A stretch of 64,000 nt of DNA from Prochlorococcus sp. MIT 0701 (GTDB lineage Bacteria; Cyanobacteriota; Cyanobacteriia; PCC-6307; Cyanobiaceae). The stretch's first letter is position 1. Each line of letters opens with the position of its first letter. Position numbers and translations under genes: made by a program. The notes beneath the pieces are model-generated. The model did no database searches. It saw only the letters and a list, made by a program, of their open reading frames with translations, and was not told the origin of the DNA. Of the stretch, positions 8,576 to 19,906 are shown piece by piece. The stretch lies in contig NZ_JNBA01000029.1 in NCBI RefSeq assembly GCF_000760295.1, positions 1 to 64,000 on the forward strand, given 5' to 3'.

Positions 8576-9328
8576 ATGACCTCTCCTACTCCCCTCACTG
8601 GCCAAACCGCCCTGATCACAGGAGCCAGTCGCGGGATCGGTCGTGCTGTAGCCCTTGCCCTCGCAGAGGCAGGCGCAGAAGTAGTCGTGAACTACTCAAG
8701 CTCAGCTGATGCAGCAGAAGAAGTGGTTAAAGCGATCACCAGCAACGGTGGCTCTGCCTATGCCATCAAAGCCAACGTGGCAGAAGAAGACGCCGTAGAC
8801 CAACTGATCAAAACCGTGCTTGAACGCAGCAGCAGCCTCGATATTTTGATCAACAATGCAGGCATAACTCGCGATGGCCTGTTGATGCGAATGAAAACAG
8901 AAGACTGGCAAGCCGTGGTCAATCTCAACCTCACAGGTGTGTTTCTATGCACGCGGGCTGTTGCTCGCACGATGCTTAAGCAAAAAAGCGGCAGAATTAT
9001 CAATATCACCTCCGTGGTGGGCCTGATGGGCAATGCAGGCCAAGCCAATTACGCAGCAGCCAAAGCTGGAGTGGTGGGCCTCACGAAAAGTACAGCCAAA
9101 GAATTTGCCAGCCGGGGAATCACTGTCAATGCAGTAGCCCCTGGTTTCATCACAACAGATATGACTAAAGAGTTGGATTCGGAACCGATTCTTGCCGCTA
9201 TCCCCTTGGGATCCTTTGGCACCCCAGAGCAAGTCGCTGGGGCTGTGCGCTTCTTGGCAGCCGACCCTGCAGCGGCTTACATCACTGGACAAGTGCTACA
9301 AGTTGATGGCGGCATGCTGATGGGCTGA
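8576..9328 (+). CDS. fabG: 3-oxoacyl-[acyl-carrier-protein] reductase
   Basis: 250 residues, the normal FabG length, from ATG 8576 (MTSPTPLTGQTALITG). It makes the NADPH-dependent reduction of 3-oxoacyl-ACP in each round of fatty acid elongation. Classical short-chain dehydrogenase marks are TGASRGIGRA for cofactor binding, NNAG at about residue 90, catalytic Ser in ITSVVGLMGN, YAAAK with catalytic Tyr and Lys, and the GFITTDMT tail. GQVLQVDGGM near the end is typical of FabG. An upstream in-frame start at 8525 would add an unlikely polar tail. It follows the potassium channel by 47 bases. Confidence 0.95.
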   Translation: MTSPTPLTGQTALITGASRGIGRAVALALAEAGAEVVVNYSSSADAAEEVVKAITSNGGSAYAIKANVAEEDAVDQLIKTVLERSSSLDILINNAGITRDGLLMRMKTEDWQAVVNLNLTGVFLCTRAVARTMLKQKSGRIINITSVVGLMGNAGQANYAAAKAGVVGLTKSTAKEFASRGITVNAVAPGFITTDMTKELDSEPILAAIPLGSFGTPEQVAGAVRFLAADPAAAYITGQVLQVDGGMLMG

Positions 9329-9351
9329 AAAGCCACTGCTGGATCAGAAGC

Positions 9352-9528
9352 TCATGATTCCAGCGGCTGTCCCAGTTCATCTCGCAAGCGCCGGATGCGC
9401 TGAAGCAGCCTTAAACGTCTGCTCCTGGCAGTGGCTGTCAGGAAGAGACGCAAGGGCACATACACCAAAGCCATCATTCCGGCCAAGCCGGCCATGATCA
9501 CGAAAAACAGCGCCCCAGTGTCATTCAT
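9352..9528 (-). CDS. small membrane protein, conserved type, unknown function
   Basis: 58 residues from ATG 9528 (MNDTGALFFV); a start at 9549 would add seven. One hydrophobic helix (LFFVIMAGLAGMMALVYVPL) is followed by a strongly basic amphipathic tail (ARSRRLRLLQRIRRLRDELG). The pattern suggests a single-pass inner-membrane or thylakoid protein with a cytoplasmic tail. It sits between fabG and groL on the opposite strand. No family is recognised with certainty. Confidence 0.6.
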   Translation of the reverse strand: MNDTGALFFVIMAGLAGMMALVYVPLRLFLTATARSRRLRLLQRIRRLRDELGQPLES

Positions 9529-9618
9529 AGCTGGACCATACCCAGCCAATCCCCTGCAAGCACACCCAAAACAGCAAGGATTCGGCTTTCCCCACTTATG
9601 CCCCCTCGCCCGCAGTGA

Positions 9619-11340
<1,722 letters not shown>

Positions 11341-11384
11341 TCCAGCCCCAAAGCTTTTCCCTAGGGCTAGAAAAAGAACGCCGC

Positions 11385-11415
11385 CACAACGCATGGACAA
11401 GTCTCATGCGTTGTG
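11385..11415. terminator. hairpin between convergent groL and nanE
   Basis: CACAACGCATG and CATGCGTTGTG form a perfect 11-bp stem with a 9-base loop. It lies between the converging ends of groL (11340) and nanE (11478). No clear T-run follows, so termination in both directions is inferred from position. The loop motif TGGACAAGTC occurs again about 40 bases downstream. Confidence 0.5.
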
Positions 11416-11477
11416 CATCAGCATCTGCCTGGACAAGTCACGTCCCACAGTTCGGTTGATGCCAAAAGCTTTGGAAG

Positions 11478-12170
11478 TTAAGCCGCCAATGTTCGGCAAT
11501 AGTTTTCCACCTGCAGGTCGACACCGGTAATCGCTGTACCGACTACCACCATGTCTGCACCTGAAGCGAGTGCTTCTAGTGCTATCTGAGGAGAATCAAG
11601 CCCGCCTTCGCAGATGAGCTTGACATCTGAATCAAGCTGCTGCCTCAACGGCCCCAATAAACACAAACCTGGAGGCCGCTTAACAGCAGTCACTTCGGTA
11701 TAGCCATAAAGAGTGGTGCCTACAAAGCTGCAACCAAGCTCTGCTGCACGTAAACCATTCTCGATCGTATCGACATCTGCCATCAGAGGGGCTCCCAAAT
11801 CTTCCCGAACCCGACTCACAAGCTGCTCAAGAGTGATCCCACCTGGCCGATGACGCTGCGTAGCATCGAGAGCCACGACATCTGCTCCCGCCGACCAAAC
11901 AGCCTGAACCTCCTCCCATCCTGGCGTGATGTAGACAGCACTATCAGGGAAAGAACGCTTCCAAAGCCCAATAATCAAAGCGTCCGGACAACGGCGTCGA
12001 ACAGCACCAATGTGTTCCGGACTTTCCAAACGCACCCCAACTGCGCCATTGCAAAGACTGGCTTCAGCCATGGCCGCAATCACCTGAGGATGACGCATAG
12101 GTGAACCCTCGGGCGCCTGAACAGAGACAATCAACCCCCGTCTGAGAGTTTCAAAAGCAGGCAAAGACAT
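11478..12170 (-). CDS. nanE: putative N-acetylmannosamine-6-phosphate 2-epimerase
   Basis: 230 residues from ATG 12170 (MSLPAFETLRRGLIVSVQ). NanE interconverts ManNAc-6-P and GlcNAc-6-P. It is a TIM barrel with the family marks LIVSVQAPEGSPM at the start, GADVVALDATQRHRP, PLMADVDTIENG, FVGTTLYGYT and KLICEGGL ... GADMVVVGTAI for phosphate binding. Length matches the family. No nanA, nanK or sialic acid synthase is visible. The gene ends what looks like a four-gene unit with the ABC exporter and a small unknown protein, two bases downstream of the latter. Its role may be amino-sugar recycling or precursor supply rather than sialic acid breakdown. Confidence 0.88.
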   Translation of the reverse strand: MSLPAFETLRRGLIVSVQAPEGSPMRHPQVIAAMAEASLCNGAVGVRLESPEHIGAVRRRCPDALIIGLWKRSFPDSAVYITPGWEEVQAVWSAGADVVALDATQRHRPGGITLEQLVSRVREDLGAPLMADVDTIENGLRAAELGCSFVGTTLYGYTEVTAVKRPPGLCLLGPLRQQLDSDVKLICEGGLDSPQIALEALASGADMVVVGTAITGVDLQVENYCRTLAA

Positions 12171-12172
12171 GC

Positions 12173-12418
12173 TCAGGATGCCTTCGACAGCTCTGCATGA
12201 GTGATTAGCGAGCAATGATGCGGCAAATGGTTTAGAGCAAAAGCAGGCGAAGGTACTACTGACAACGAGTTCAGCACCGTCGGAGCTTGCTCCGACAGAG
12301 GCTCCTGCCCTTGAACGAAAACCTCTAAAGAGGCCTGAAAATCAAAGAACCATTGCATCTGCCAAAGGCTCAGCAATGTCGTGACGCAATAGCGATACAC
12401 CTGCTGGACTTCAAGCAT
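12173..12418 (-). CDS. small hypothetical protein in the ABC exporter-nanE unit
   Basis: 81 residues from ATG 12418. The N-terminal part (MLEVQQVYRYCVTTLLSLWQMQWFF is the hydrophobic region) is followed by an acidic, Ser/Pro-rich tail. No domain is recognised. Support comes from position: 26 bases downstream of the ABC permease and ending two bases before nanE, all on one strand, leaving no room for another gene. It may be membrane associated. Confidence 0.45.
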   Translation of the reverse strand: MLEVQQVYRYCVTTLLSLWQMQWFFDFQASLEVFVQGQEPLSEQAPTVLNSLSVVPSPAFALNHLPHHCSLITHAELSKAS

Positions 12419-12444
12419 GGCAAGCAGTGGAGTGGTGCACTAAA

Positions 12445-13299
12445 TCAGGCGAGTTTACGGTTCAACAAAGGACGAATCATCAGGAACAAGCCAACGGTGA
12501 CCACCATCAACACGGTCAAACATCCATAACCACTCACAGTCCCGTAAGGAGCATCAAGCAGAACGGCACCAAGATCAAGCGGACCGGCATAGGCAGCTCG
12601 TATGGGCTCAATCGCAAAAGTAAGAGGATTTAGGGCCGCAAGCCAGCCAAGCCAATCAGGCATAAAAGAAAGCGGCGCCAGAGCCGTGCTCGCAAACAAC
12701 AAAGGCAAATTGGCCACAAAGATCACCGCAATCAATTCAATGTGACCTGGCAGAGCAAAAGCCAGGCCAAGGCTCAAGGCAGTGAACGCAAAAACCAGCA
12801 ACAACAAGGTGAACAACACCAAGACCAGTCCCGTAACACCTGGCCAGCCATAACCAAGCAAGGCAGCCGTTGCCATGATCGCCAGGCTCTGAAGAAGACT
12901 TAGAGATGTGATGTAGATCACAGAAGCAAGCACGATCGAGCTGCGACTGCGCAGCGGAGCCACCAGAAGACGGTTTAAAAACCCAAATTCACGATCAAAC
13001 ATCACTGGCAACCCAGCATTGAGTGCACCACTGAACGCGGTGAACACAATCACACCAGCCCCTAAGAACCGCCCGTAGGTCATGCCTCCTGGCAATAAAC
13101 CATCCGGAGCATTAGAGAACAAAGCACCAAACAACACCAACCAGATCAAGGGCTGAAGGATGCCAGCAATCAAGGTCGAAGGGCGTCGCAACAGCTGCAA
13201 GAAAAGTCTGCGCGTGAGGGCCAAAGTTTCCTGCACAAGATCAGCCAATGGCCCCTGCTCTGCAGCACGGGTAGTAACAGCGGCAACAGGGCTAGTCAT
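12445..13299 (-). CDS. ABC-2 type transporter permease
   Basis: 284 residues with about six hydrophobic segments. The family features are a cytoplasmic N-terminus, the amphipathic region FDREFGFLNRLLVAPLRSR after the second helix, and LNPLTFAIEPIRAAY near the end, typical of DrrB/NodJ/TagG-type ABC-2 permeases. With the ATPase gene just upstream (77 bases) it forms a two-component exporter in the inner membrane. The substrate is not evident; such pairs move drugs, lipids or polysaccharides. Confidence 0.88.
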   Translation of the reverse strand: MTSPVAAVTTRAAEQGPLADLVQETLALTRRLFLQLLRRPSTLIAGILQPLIWLVLFGALFSNAPDGLLPGGMTYGRFLGAGVIVFTAFSGALNAGLPVMFDREFGFLNRLLVAPLRSRSSIVLASVIYITSLSLLQSLAIMATAALLGYGWPGVTGLVLVLFTLLLLVFAFTALSLGLAFALPGHIELIAVIFVANLPLLFASTALAPLSFMPDWLGWLAALNPLTFAIEPIRAAYAGPLDLGAVLLDAPYGTVSGYGCLTVLMVVTVGLFLMIRPLLNRKLA

Positions 13300-13375
13300 G
13301 GAGTGACTGTCAACAGAACGAATGAGAAAAGGGTGGATTAAGGCAGATCCAACTCAATAAAACGAACGAAAGGGA

Positions 13376-14383
13376 TCAACGCATCGCTTTTTTGCGCTCC
13401 AGCTTTGAGTCTCGTTGACCAGCTACAGCTAACTCAGCGTCCATCAGGGTTCGGCCAGTGGCCTGCAAATAAACATCATCCAAGCTCGGGCGACTGTGAG
13501 CGAGGGCAAAGACAGGCAACTGAGCCCCATCAAGTTGCTCACGCAAACGAGGCACAACCTCTTCATTCTCTACAACAAGGTTGAGGGAAAAACCCTGTAC
13601 CCGATTGACCACCACCTGGCGCACACCATCCACACCTTGGAGAAGCTGCCTGACCTGCTCGGCCTCACGATCATCGCTGAATTCCTTCACACGCAGAGTC
13701 ACCCGATCACCTCCAAGTTGCTGCTTGAGCTGATCAGGAGTTCCCTCTGCGATCACTCGCCCGTCATCAATGATCGCCATCCGATCAGCAAGGGCCTCAA
13801 CCTCCTCAAGGTAATGACTACTAAGGAGCACGGTGGTGCCTTGGGCCCTCAACTCACGCAACAATTGCCAGATCGCTGAACGACTCTCGATGTCCAAACC
13901 AACGGTGGGCTCATCCAACACCAGCAACTGTGGTTGATGCAACAAACCTGAGGCCAGGTCTATCCGGCGACGCATGCCGCCCGAATAGGTGCCGCAACGT
14001 CGATCAATCCAATCCTGCATGCCAAGGCAATCAATCAATTCAGCAATGCGTCCATCCCTATCGCTAGAGCGCAAGTGATACAAATCCCCCTGCAACTGCA
14101 ACAACTCCCGACCTGTGAGGATCTTGTCGATAGCAACCTCTTGTGCCACATAGCCCAATTCGAGCCGCACAGCACGAGGATCACTTAAAGCATCGAGGCC
14201 AGCCACGCTGACCGTGCCTGAATCAGGAGCGAGAAGGGTGCAGAGAATCCTGAGCGTGGTTGTTTTGCCTGCACCATTTGGACCAAGCAAACCATAAAGA
14301 CATCCCCGAGGCACCTTGAGGCTGAGGCCTTTTAGGGCTTGAACCGTTCCATAGGACTTCTCAAGCTGCTTCAGTTCAATCAT
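13376..14383 (-). CDS. ABC transporter ATP-binding protein (DrrA/CcmA type)
   Basis: 335 residues from ATG 14383 (MIELKQLEKSYG); an ATG three codons upstream is also possible. Walker A is GPNGAGKTT, followed by Q-loop YVAQE, signature YSGGMRRR, Walker B LLVLDEPTVGLD and switch His in LLSSHYLEEVE. The C-terminal 100 residues are the DUF4162-like extension seen in drug-exporter ATPases. It energises the ABC-2 permease encoded next and probably leads the operon ending in nanE. Confidence 0.9.
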   Translation of the reverse strand: MIELKQLEKSYGTVQALKGLSLKVPRGCLYGLLGPNGAGKTTTLRILCTLLAPDSGTVSVAGLDALSDPRAVRLELGYVAQEVAIDKILTGRELLQLQGDLYHLRSSDRDGRIAELIDCLGMQDWIDRRCGTYSGGMRRRIDLASGLLHQPQLLVLDEPTVGLDIESRSAIWQLLRELRAQGTTVLLSSHYLEEVEALADRMAIIDDGRVIAEGTPDQLKQQLGGDRVTLRVKEFSDDREAEQVRQLLQGVDGVRQVVVNRVQGFSLNLVVENEEVVPRLREQLDGAQLPVFALAHSRPSLDDVYLQATGRTLMDAELAVAGQRDSKLERKKAMR

Positions 14384-14476
14384 CGGCATCAAGAGGGAAC
14401 GTCGTACAAGTCTTAGAAAATCTAGGCAGCTCTATAGAGCTACCAGACCCTCCTGGGGGTCTCTAGTGACTTCTGT

Positions 14477-15478
14477 TTAGATGAACTGCCCGCCGCTCGC
14501 CATCTGCTGCAGCAAAGACCAGGCCTGAAGATCAAAATTAGCCGCCATGGGCAAACGACTAACCACCAGAAGAAGGCAAATACCAAACATATAGAAGATC
14601 GACCAACGGAAGAGCCCCTTCGCTCGATCAACATTCTCCGGAGAAGCACCTAGCTGATGCACCATTTGCAGCAGACGAGCATTGAAAGGAATTAGCAAAA
14701 GTCCGTAGAGCAAGCCCCCCTCCGGCAAGGCCCAGACACCAAAACCGCTGAGTAGAACAGTGGCCCAGCCATAACGAGAAATGGCTCTGGCGGTGACCAC
14801 AGGGCCCTTAACAACAGGAAGCATGGGTATCCCAACAGCCCTGTAGTCGTCTCGCAGCAACAGGGCCAGTGCCCAAAAATGCGCTGGGGTCCAAAGCATT
14901 ACAAGGGCGAACAACCACCATCCACTAAGGCCCACATGCCCGCTGGCCGCAGCCGCACCCACGAGAGGGGGGATCGCTCCAGCAACCCCTCCGATCACAA
15001 TGTTCTGGGGAGTGCGGGGCTTCAAGATCGCCGTGTAAAGCAGCACGTAACTGCACAGACCAAGCAAAGACAGGCCAGCCGCAAGACAGTTCACACCACT
15101 CACCAACAGAGCCGCTGCCGCCAAGGTGCAAGAGATGGCACCGATGAACGCCGCAGTTGGAGACAAGCGTCCTGAAGGCAAAGCCCTACCACTTGTGCGT
15201 TGCATGCGCCCATCAAGATCCTGTTCCCAAATGCAGTTGAGAACACCAGCAGCAGCAGCAGCCAGAGCCCCTCCGCCTAGGGTGCAAGCCAGCCTGAGAG
15301 AAGGTAGGGGCCAACCTTCAGATAGCGCCATCCCACCAAGGGTTGTTGCCAAAAGCAGTGGAATTAAGCGTGGTTTGGCAATCTCCAACCAAGCGGGCAG
15401 CTTGATCCGCTTGCGAGAAGGCACGATCTGCTCCCGGGTCACCCCCCCCTGGAGCATCTCTGGAGTTGAACTAACCAT
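14477..15478 (-). CDS. ctaB: protoheme IX farnesyltransferase (heme O synthase)
   Basis: 333 residues. It adds the farnesyl chain to heme B, the first step toward heme A for the aa3 oxidase encoded nearby. UbiA-family marks are [16 protein letters not shown] in the first helix, [21 protein letters not shown] (the first Asp-rich prenyl-diphosphate site) and [15 protein letters not shown] as the second. About eight or nine membrane helices are predictable. Its start overlaps the end of ctaA by eight bases, consistent with one transcript ctaA-ctaB, divergent from ctaCDE. Confidence 0.94.
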   Translation of the reverse strand: MVSSTPEMLQGGVTREQIVPSRKRIKLPAWLEIAKPRLIPLLLATTLGGMALSEGWPLPSLRLACTLGGGALAAAAAGVLNCIWEQDLDGRMQRTSGRALPSGRLSPTAAFIGAISCTLAAAALLVSGVNCLAAGLSLLGLCSYVLLYTAILKPRTPQNIVIGGVAGAIPPLVGAAAASGHVGLSGWWLFALVMLWTPAHFWALALLLRDDYRAVGIPMLPVVKGPVVTARAISRYGWATVLLSGFGVWALPEGGLLYGLLLIPFNARLLQMVHQLGASPENVDRAKGLFRWSIFYMFGICLLLVVSRLPMAANFDLQAWSLLQQMASGGQFI

Positions 15479-16394
15479 GACAGTGGTCTATCGAGGATGC
15501 ATCACCAACGGCAGACACCGCCAAAGTTGATTCTTCCGGGTTGCGGAAGGTAAGGGCAGCGAGCAAGGCCACAAGCAGAGTTGCAACCAGCTGATGGCAA
15601 ACCGTCACTGCAGGCTGGGATAGTCCAAGCTGCAAGGTAAGAAATCCAAGGCCTACCTGGGTCACAACAAGTCCTAAAGCAGATATCAAAAAAGGCCACT
15701 GGCGTCGAGGCCAGCCACCGACCAAGAGAGCAGTGCCAACAAAGATCACTACGCATGCTGCAACGGGTGTGGCAGACATACGGTGCCAATCCAGCCATTG
15801 ACAGGCCTGTCCGCCATTCAGGCAACGCTGGGCCGCCCAGGCCGTGGCCATACGACCACCAAGCAGACACTGGCCTATCACTGCCAACAAGGAGGCTCCA
15901 CCCATCAGGCGCCACCACAAAGGCGGTGACTCAACAGAAGAGGACAACAAGCCCTGAGCTAGAGCACTCACCGCCGCTACAAGTGTGAGAGCAAATGCCA
16001 GATGCGCCGTCACCACACCAGAAGGCAAAAGCTGCAAGACAGTCAGAGCTCCAAGAGCTCCCTGGACTAAAACTAAAATCACCAGGCCGCCGCAGACCCA
16101 GGGAAGCCAAGCGGGCAACTGAGAACGCCAAAAAAAAGCAGCCCCTAATTGCGCTAACAGGGCAATGCCCACCACAAAGGCATCAAGGCGATGAAACCAC
16201 TCAAGAAAAACCTGGATATTCATCTGACGCCCAGGCAGAAGAGAGCCATAACAGAGAGGCCAATCCGGACAAGCCAACCCTGCCTCCATCACACGCGTTG
16301 CTCCTCCGATCACAACCAGCGCAATAAGGGCAACAACAAGATGAACAGCCAACTGAGCAAGACGCCAGCGAACCCTAGGCAGAGACGACATCAT
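15471..16394 (-). CDS. ctaA: heme A synthase
   Basis: 307 residues with about eight membrane helices. It oxidises the C8 methyl group of heme O to a formyl group, giving heme A. Family marks are [19 protein letters not shown] in the first loop, with Cys residues, and conserved histidines in [26 protein letters not shown] and CHQLVATL that bind the two hemes. It is the first gene of the ctaA-ctaB unit and is divergent from ctaC across 299 bases. Confidence 0.93.
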   Translation of the reverse strand: MMSSLPRVRWRLAQLAVHLVVALIALVVIGGATRVMEAGLACPDWPLCYGSLLPGRQMNIQVFLEWFHRLDAFVVGIALLAQLGAAFFWRSQLPAWLPWVCGGLVILVLVQGALGALTVLQLLPSGVVTAHLAFALTLVAAVSALAQGLLSSSVESPPLWWRLMGGASLLAVIGQCLLGGRMATAWAAQRCLNGGQACQWLDWHRMSATPVAACVVIFVGTALLVGGWPRRQWPFLISALGLVVTQVGLGFLTLQLGLSQPAVTVCHQLVATLLVALLAALTFRNPEESTLAVSAVGDASSIDHCHG

Positions 16395-16693
16395 GCTACT
16401 ATGCTACAATGAAAAAGTGTAAATCGATGGAGAGGCTTTAATCCCAAGGATCGGGCTTGTTATCTCTGAGAATGTAGCGATTGAATCATTAGATTCACCT
16501 TGTCTAGACGACTGCAACAGCACCACTGGTCGCCAAATCACCCATCCCTGACAGAAGCGCTCAGGCAAAAAAACCTAACCTCATCAGACACCTTGCAAAA
16601 TAAGGATTTCTTGCAAAATTTGCGACGGCTTAATAATCACTGCATGTTGCTTTGGAGCGATCTCCATAGCCTTAAAAGATCCAAATAGATTCC
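16395..16693. promoter_or_regulatory. divergent control region between ctaA and ctaC
   Basis: These 299 bases carry promoters for both the heme A genes (minus) and the oxidase genes (plus), by position. Visible small repeats are ATGCTACTATGCTACA just upstream of ctaA and a direct TTGCAAAAT pair at about 16602 and 16613 upstream of ctaC. No gene is seen. No regulator site is assigned. Confidence 0.4.
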
Positions 16694-17518
16694 GTGCCGA
16701 CTCCCTTTGCCATCCTGACGCTGGCGTTGGTCATAGCCCTTGTACTTGGAGGCCTATGGATTGGCCAGAACGTCAATCTGCTCCCTATTGATGCAAGTGC
16801 GAATGCACCTGTATACGACGAACTCTTCCGAGTCCTTTTCAGCATCGGAGCAATCCTTTTTCTCGGCATTGTTGGGTTGGTTGTATTCAGCCTGATTAAG
16901 TTCCGTCGACGTCCTGGCCAATTGGATGACGGCCTCGCCATTGAAGGCAATCTCCCCCTTGAAATCTTTTGGACAGCTGTACCTGCTGTGGTCGTGCTGT
17001 TTGTTGGGCTTTACAGCTTCGACATCTACGACCGCATGGGCGGAATGGTTCCATTAGCCCATGACGCCCATGACCATCAAATGATGGACATGAAGGAACA
17101 AATCTGGGGAGGGATCGGTTCTGTTGCTGATGCCTCCAGCGCTGACAACGGCCTCGCCGCACTAGCGGTGGAAGTCACCGCAATGCAGTATGCCTTCCTG
17201 TTCCACTATCCCCAAGGCGACATCATTTCAGGCGAGTTGCACGTGCCTCTAGGCCAACCTGTGACACTGCGCATGGAATCCAAGGATGTCATCCATGCCT
17301 TCTGGGTACCCGAATTCCGCATCAAGCAAGACATCATTCCTGGTCAGCCCACTCTCTTGAACTTCACAGCAACCAAGCCAGGCCGCTATCCAATCATCTG
17401 CGCCGAACTCTGTGGTCCATACCACGGGAACATGCATTCGAAAGTGATTGTCGAAGCGCCCGGTGACTACGACACCTGGTTCAGCAACAACGCCAAAACA
17501 ACGGTTTCAGAAGCATGA
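16694..17518 (+). CDS. ctaC: cytochrome c oxidase subunit II
   Basis: 274 residues from GTG 16694. Subunit II takes electrons from the soluble carrier through its CuA centre. Two N-terminal helices (FAILTLALVIALVLGGLWIG and a second at about 50-75) are followed by a cupredoxin domain. The CuA ligands are seen in KDVIHAFWVPEFR and CAELCGPYHGNMH. The loop after helix two carries an unusual His/Met/Asp-rich stretch (HDAHDHQMMDMK). It starts the ctaCDE operon and its stop overlaps the ctaD start in ATGA. Confidence 0.95.
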   Translation: MPTPFAILTLALVIALVLGGLWIGQNVNLLPIDASANAPVYDELFRVLFSIGAILFLGIVGLVVFSLIKFRRRPGQLDDGLAIEGNLPLEIFWTAVPAVVVLFVGLYSFDIYDRMGGMVPLAHDAHDHQMMDMKEQIWGGIGSVADASSADNGLAALAVEVTAMQYAFLFHYPQGDIISGELHVPLGQPVTLRMESKDVIHAFWVPEFRIKQDIIPGQPTLLNFTATKPGRYPIICAELCGPYHGNMHSKVIVEAPGDYDTWFSNNAKTTVSEA

Positions 17519-19191
17519 CGGTTGCTATCTCTCCTCCTAGCAAAAAGCAATCAGATGGTCTTCAACCAACTGGCTGGTTGCGTTACTTCAGCTTCAGCCT
17601 TGACCACAAGGTCATCGGTCTGCAGTACTTGGTTTGCGGATTCATCTTCTACCTAATCGGCGGAGTGCTTGGTGGCGCCATCCGCATCGAACTAGCCAGC
17701 CCAATCGCCGACTTCATGGCCAGGGATGTCTACAACCAGGTGCTAACGCTGCACGGCACGGTGATGATCTTCCTATGGATCGTGCCGGTCGTGAACGGTG
17801 CCTTCGGAAACTATCTGATTCCGTTTTACGTGGGGGCCCGTGATATGGCCTTCCCTCGACTCAATGCCGTGGCGTTCTGGATGATCCCTCCAGCTGGCCT
17901 GCTGCTGATCAGCAGCTACTTCATTACCGGTGCTGCTCAATCCGGCTGGACGGCCTATCCACCGCTGAGTATCACCACCCCCGCCGCAGGACAGATCATA
18001 TGGATTCTCAGTGTTCTCTTGCTTGGCGGTAGCTCAATCTTTGGTGGCATCAACTTCATCGCCACCATTCTCAAGCTGCGGCAGCCGGGGCTCAAGCTGA
18101 TGCAACTACCCATGTACTGCTGGGCGATGCTCGGCACAAGCATCCTGGTGGTGCTCTCCACGCCAGTCCTGGCTGGAACACTGGTTCTTTTAAGTTTCGA
18201 CATCGTTGCCCACACAGGATTCTTCAACCCCAGCCTGGGCGGCAACGCAGTCGTCTACCAACATCTTTTCTGGTTTTATTCCCACCCAGCTGTATACATC
18301 ATGGTGCTGCCAGCCTTCGGATTGGTCAGCGAAATCCTTCCTGTTCACTGCCGCAAACCACTTTTTGGCTACACCTCAATGGTGTATTCAATCATGACCA
18401 TCGTGATCCTTGGCCTCGTGGTTTGGGCACATCACATGTTCACCAGTGGAACACCTCCTTGGATGCGCCTCTTTTTCACCATTGCCACATCCTTCATTGC
18501 TGTACCCACAGGAATTAAGTTCTTCAACTGGCTGGCAACACTCTGGGGAGGGCGCATCTCTCTAAACAGTGCTGTGCTTTTCTCCTGTGGATTCATCATC
18601 AACTTTGTGCTTGGCGGCATTACTGGCGTAGCACTTGCACAAGTTCCATTCGATATTCACGTGCATGATACCTACTTTGTTGTTGCCCATTTTCATTACA
18701 TCGTCTATGGAGGTTCGGTGTTTGTGATCTTTGCCTCTATTTATCACTGGTATCCAAAATTTACTGGGCGCATGCTCAATGAGTCTCTGGGGCGTTTTCA
18801 TTTTCTAATCACCTTCATCGGCTTCAATCTCTGCTTTGCCCCCCAGCATTGGCTAGGCCTCAACGGCATGCCTCGCCGTGTGGCGGAATACGACCCGCAA
18901 TTCACCTTGATCAATCAAATCAGCAGTGTTGGGGCATTGCTAATGGCCATCAGCACGCTGCCCTTTCTCTGGAACGTCGTGCAGAGTGCATTGAGCGGCC
19001 CCATTGCCGGAGACAACCCCTGGAGGGCGCTCACTCCTGAATGGCTCACCAGCTCCCCACCACCAGTGGAAAACTGGAGCGGCAAAGCCCCTCTGGTAAC
19101 AGAGCCCTATGGCTATGGCGTACCTGGGGAGCAGCTCAACCTAGAAAAAACCAGCAACAGTGATAGTGATCTAGGGAGCAAAAGCCAATGA
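17515..19191 (+). CDS. ctaD: cytochrome c oxidase subunit I
   Basis: 558 residues, twelve membrane helices. This is the catalytic subunit with heme a and the heme a3-CuB site. Marks include LTLHGTVMIF with a heme a ligand, WFYSHPAVYIMVLPAFG with the CuB His and cross-linked Tyr, WAHHMFTSG with two CuB histidines, and HDTYFVVAHFHYI with the a3 and second a ligands. It is coupled by 4-base overlaps to ctaC upstream and ctaE downstream. This is the main terminal oxidase for dark respiration. Confidence 0.96.
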   Translation: MTVAISPPSKKQSDGLQPTGWLRYFSFSLDHKVIGLQYLVCGFIFYLIGGVLGGAIRIELASPIADFMARDVYNQVLTLHGTVMIFLWIVPVVNGAFGNYLIPFYVGARDMAFPRLNAVAFWMIPPAGLLLISSYFITGAAQSGWTAYPPLSITTPAAGQIIWILSVLLLGGSSIFGGINFIATILKLRQPGLKLMQLPMYCWAMLGTSILVVLSTPVLAGTLVLLSFDIVAHTGFFNPSLGGNAVVYQHLFWFYSHPAVYIMVLPAFGLVSEILPVHCRKPLFGYTSMVYSIMTIVILGLVVWAHHMFTSGTPPWMRLFFTIATSFIAVPTGIKFFNWLATLWGGRISLNSAVLFSCGFIINFVLGGITGVALAQVPFDIHVHDTYFVVAHFHYIVYGGSVFVIFASIYHWYPKFTGRMLNESLGRFHFLITFIGFNLCFAPQHWLGLNGMPRRVAEYDPQFTLINQISSVGALLMAISTLPFLWNVVQSALSGPIAGDNPWRALTPEWLTSSPPPVENWSGKAPLVTEPYGYGVPGEQLNLEKTSNSDSDLGSKSQ

Positions 19192-19811
19192 CATCCCTTC
19201 CAACAATCGACCATGACTCTGAGCAGCAGGCTGATCTAGCAGATGAACATGCTGAGCTTGAAGAGGAACATGCTGATCACCGCATGTTCGGCCTAGCCAC
19301 CTTCCTAGTGGCTGATGGCATGACCTTCGCGGGCTTTTTTGTCGCCTATCTCACCTTTCGGGCTGTCAATCCCCTGCTGCCTGATGCGGTTTATGAATTA
19401 GAGCTGCCCCTCCCGACCTTGAATACGGTGTTACTGCTGGTGAGCAGCGCCACCTTCCATCGAGCTGGACAAGCTCTGAAGCGCAACCAATCAGGCCAGT
19501 GTCAACGTTGGCTGTTCATCACTGCTGGCCTTGGGCTGGCCTTTCTCGCCAGCCAAATGGTCGAGTACTTCACACTGCCATTTGGCCTCACAGACAACCT
19601 TTACGCCAGTACCTTCTATGCCGTTACAGGCTTTCACGGGCTACACGTCACCCTAGGGACGATCATGATATTGATCGTGTGGTGGCAGGCTCGTTCACCA
19701 GGCGGTCGTGTCACCAGTGAAAACCATTTCCCCCTCGAAGCAGCTGAGCTCTATTGGCACTTCGTAGACGGCATCTGGGTGATCTTATTCATCATCTTCT
19801 ACCTTCTCTAA
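19188..19811 (+). CDS. ctaE: cytochrome c oxidase subunit III
   Basis: 207 residues with five hydrophobic helices, the short bacterial form of subunit III. Family marks are GLATFLVADGMTFAGFFVAY, the YASTFYAVTGFHGLHVTLG helix with the conserved FHGLHV, and AAELYWHFVDGIWVILF at the end. It stabilises subunit I and its oxygen channel. It overlaps ctaD by four bases and ends the operon. Confidence 0.95.
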   Translation: MTSLPTIDHDSEQQADLADEHAELEEEHADHRMFGLATFLVADGMTFAGFFVAYLTFRAVNPLLPDAVYELELPLPTLNTVLLLVSSATFHRAGQALKRNQSGQCQRWLFITAGLGLAFLASQMVEYFTLPFGLTDNLYASTFYAVTGFHGLHVTLGTIMILIVWWQARSPGGRVTSENHFPLEAAELYWHFVDGIWVILFIIFYLL

Positions 19812-19906
19812 AGCCAAGGCCCTACATCTCAATCAAGAGAAGTTCGAGCAATAACTTGCCACGGCCGGAAGAATTCGTCAGAATCAACACGAATAAACCT
19901 GGCGAA

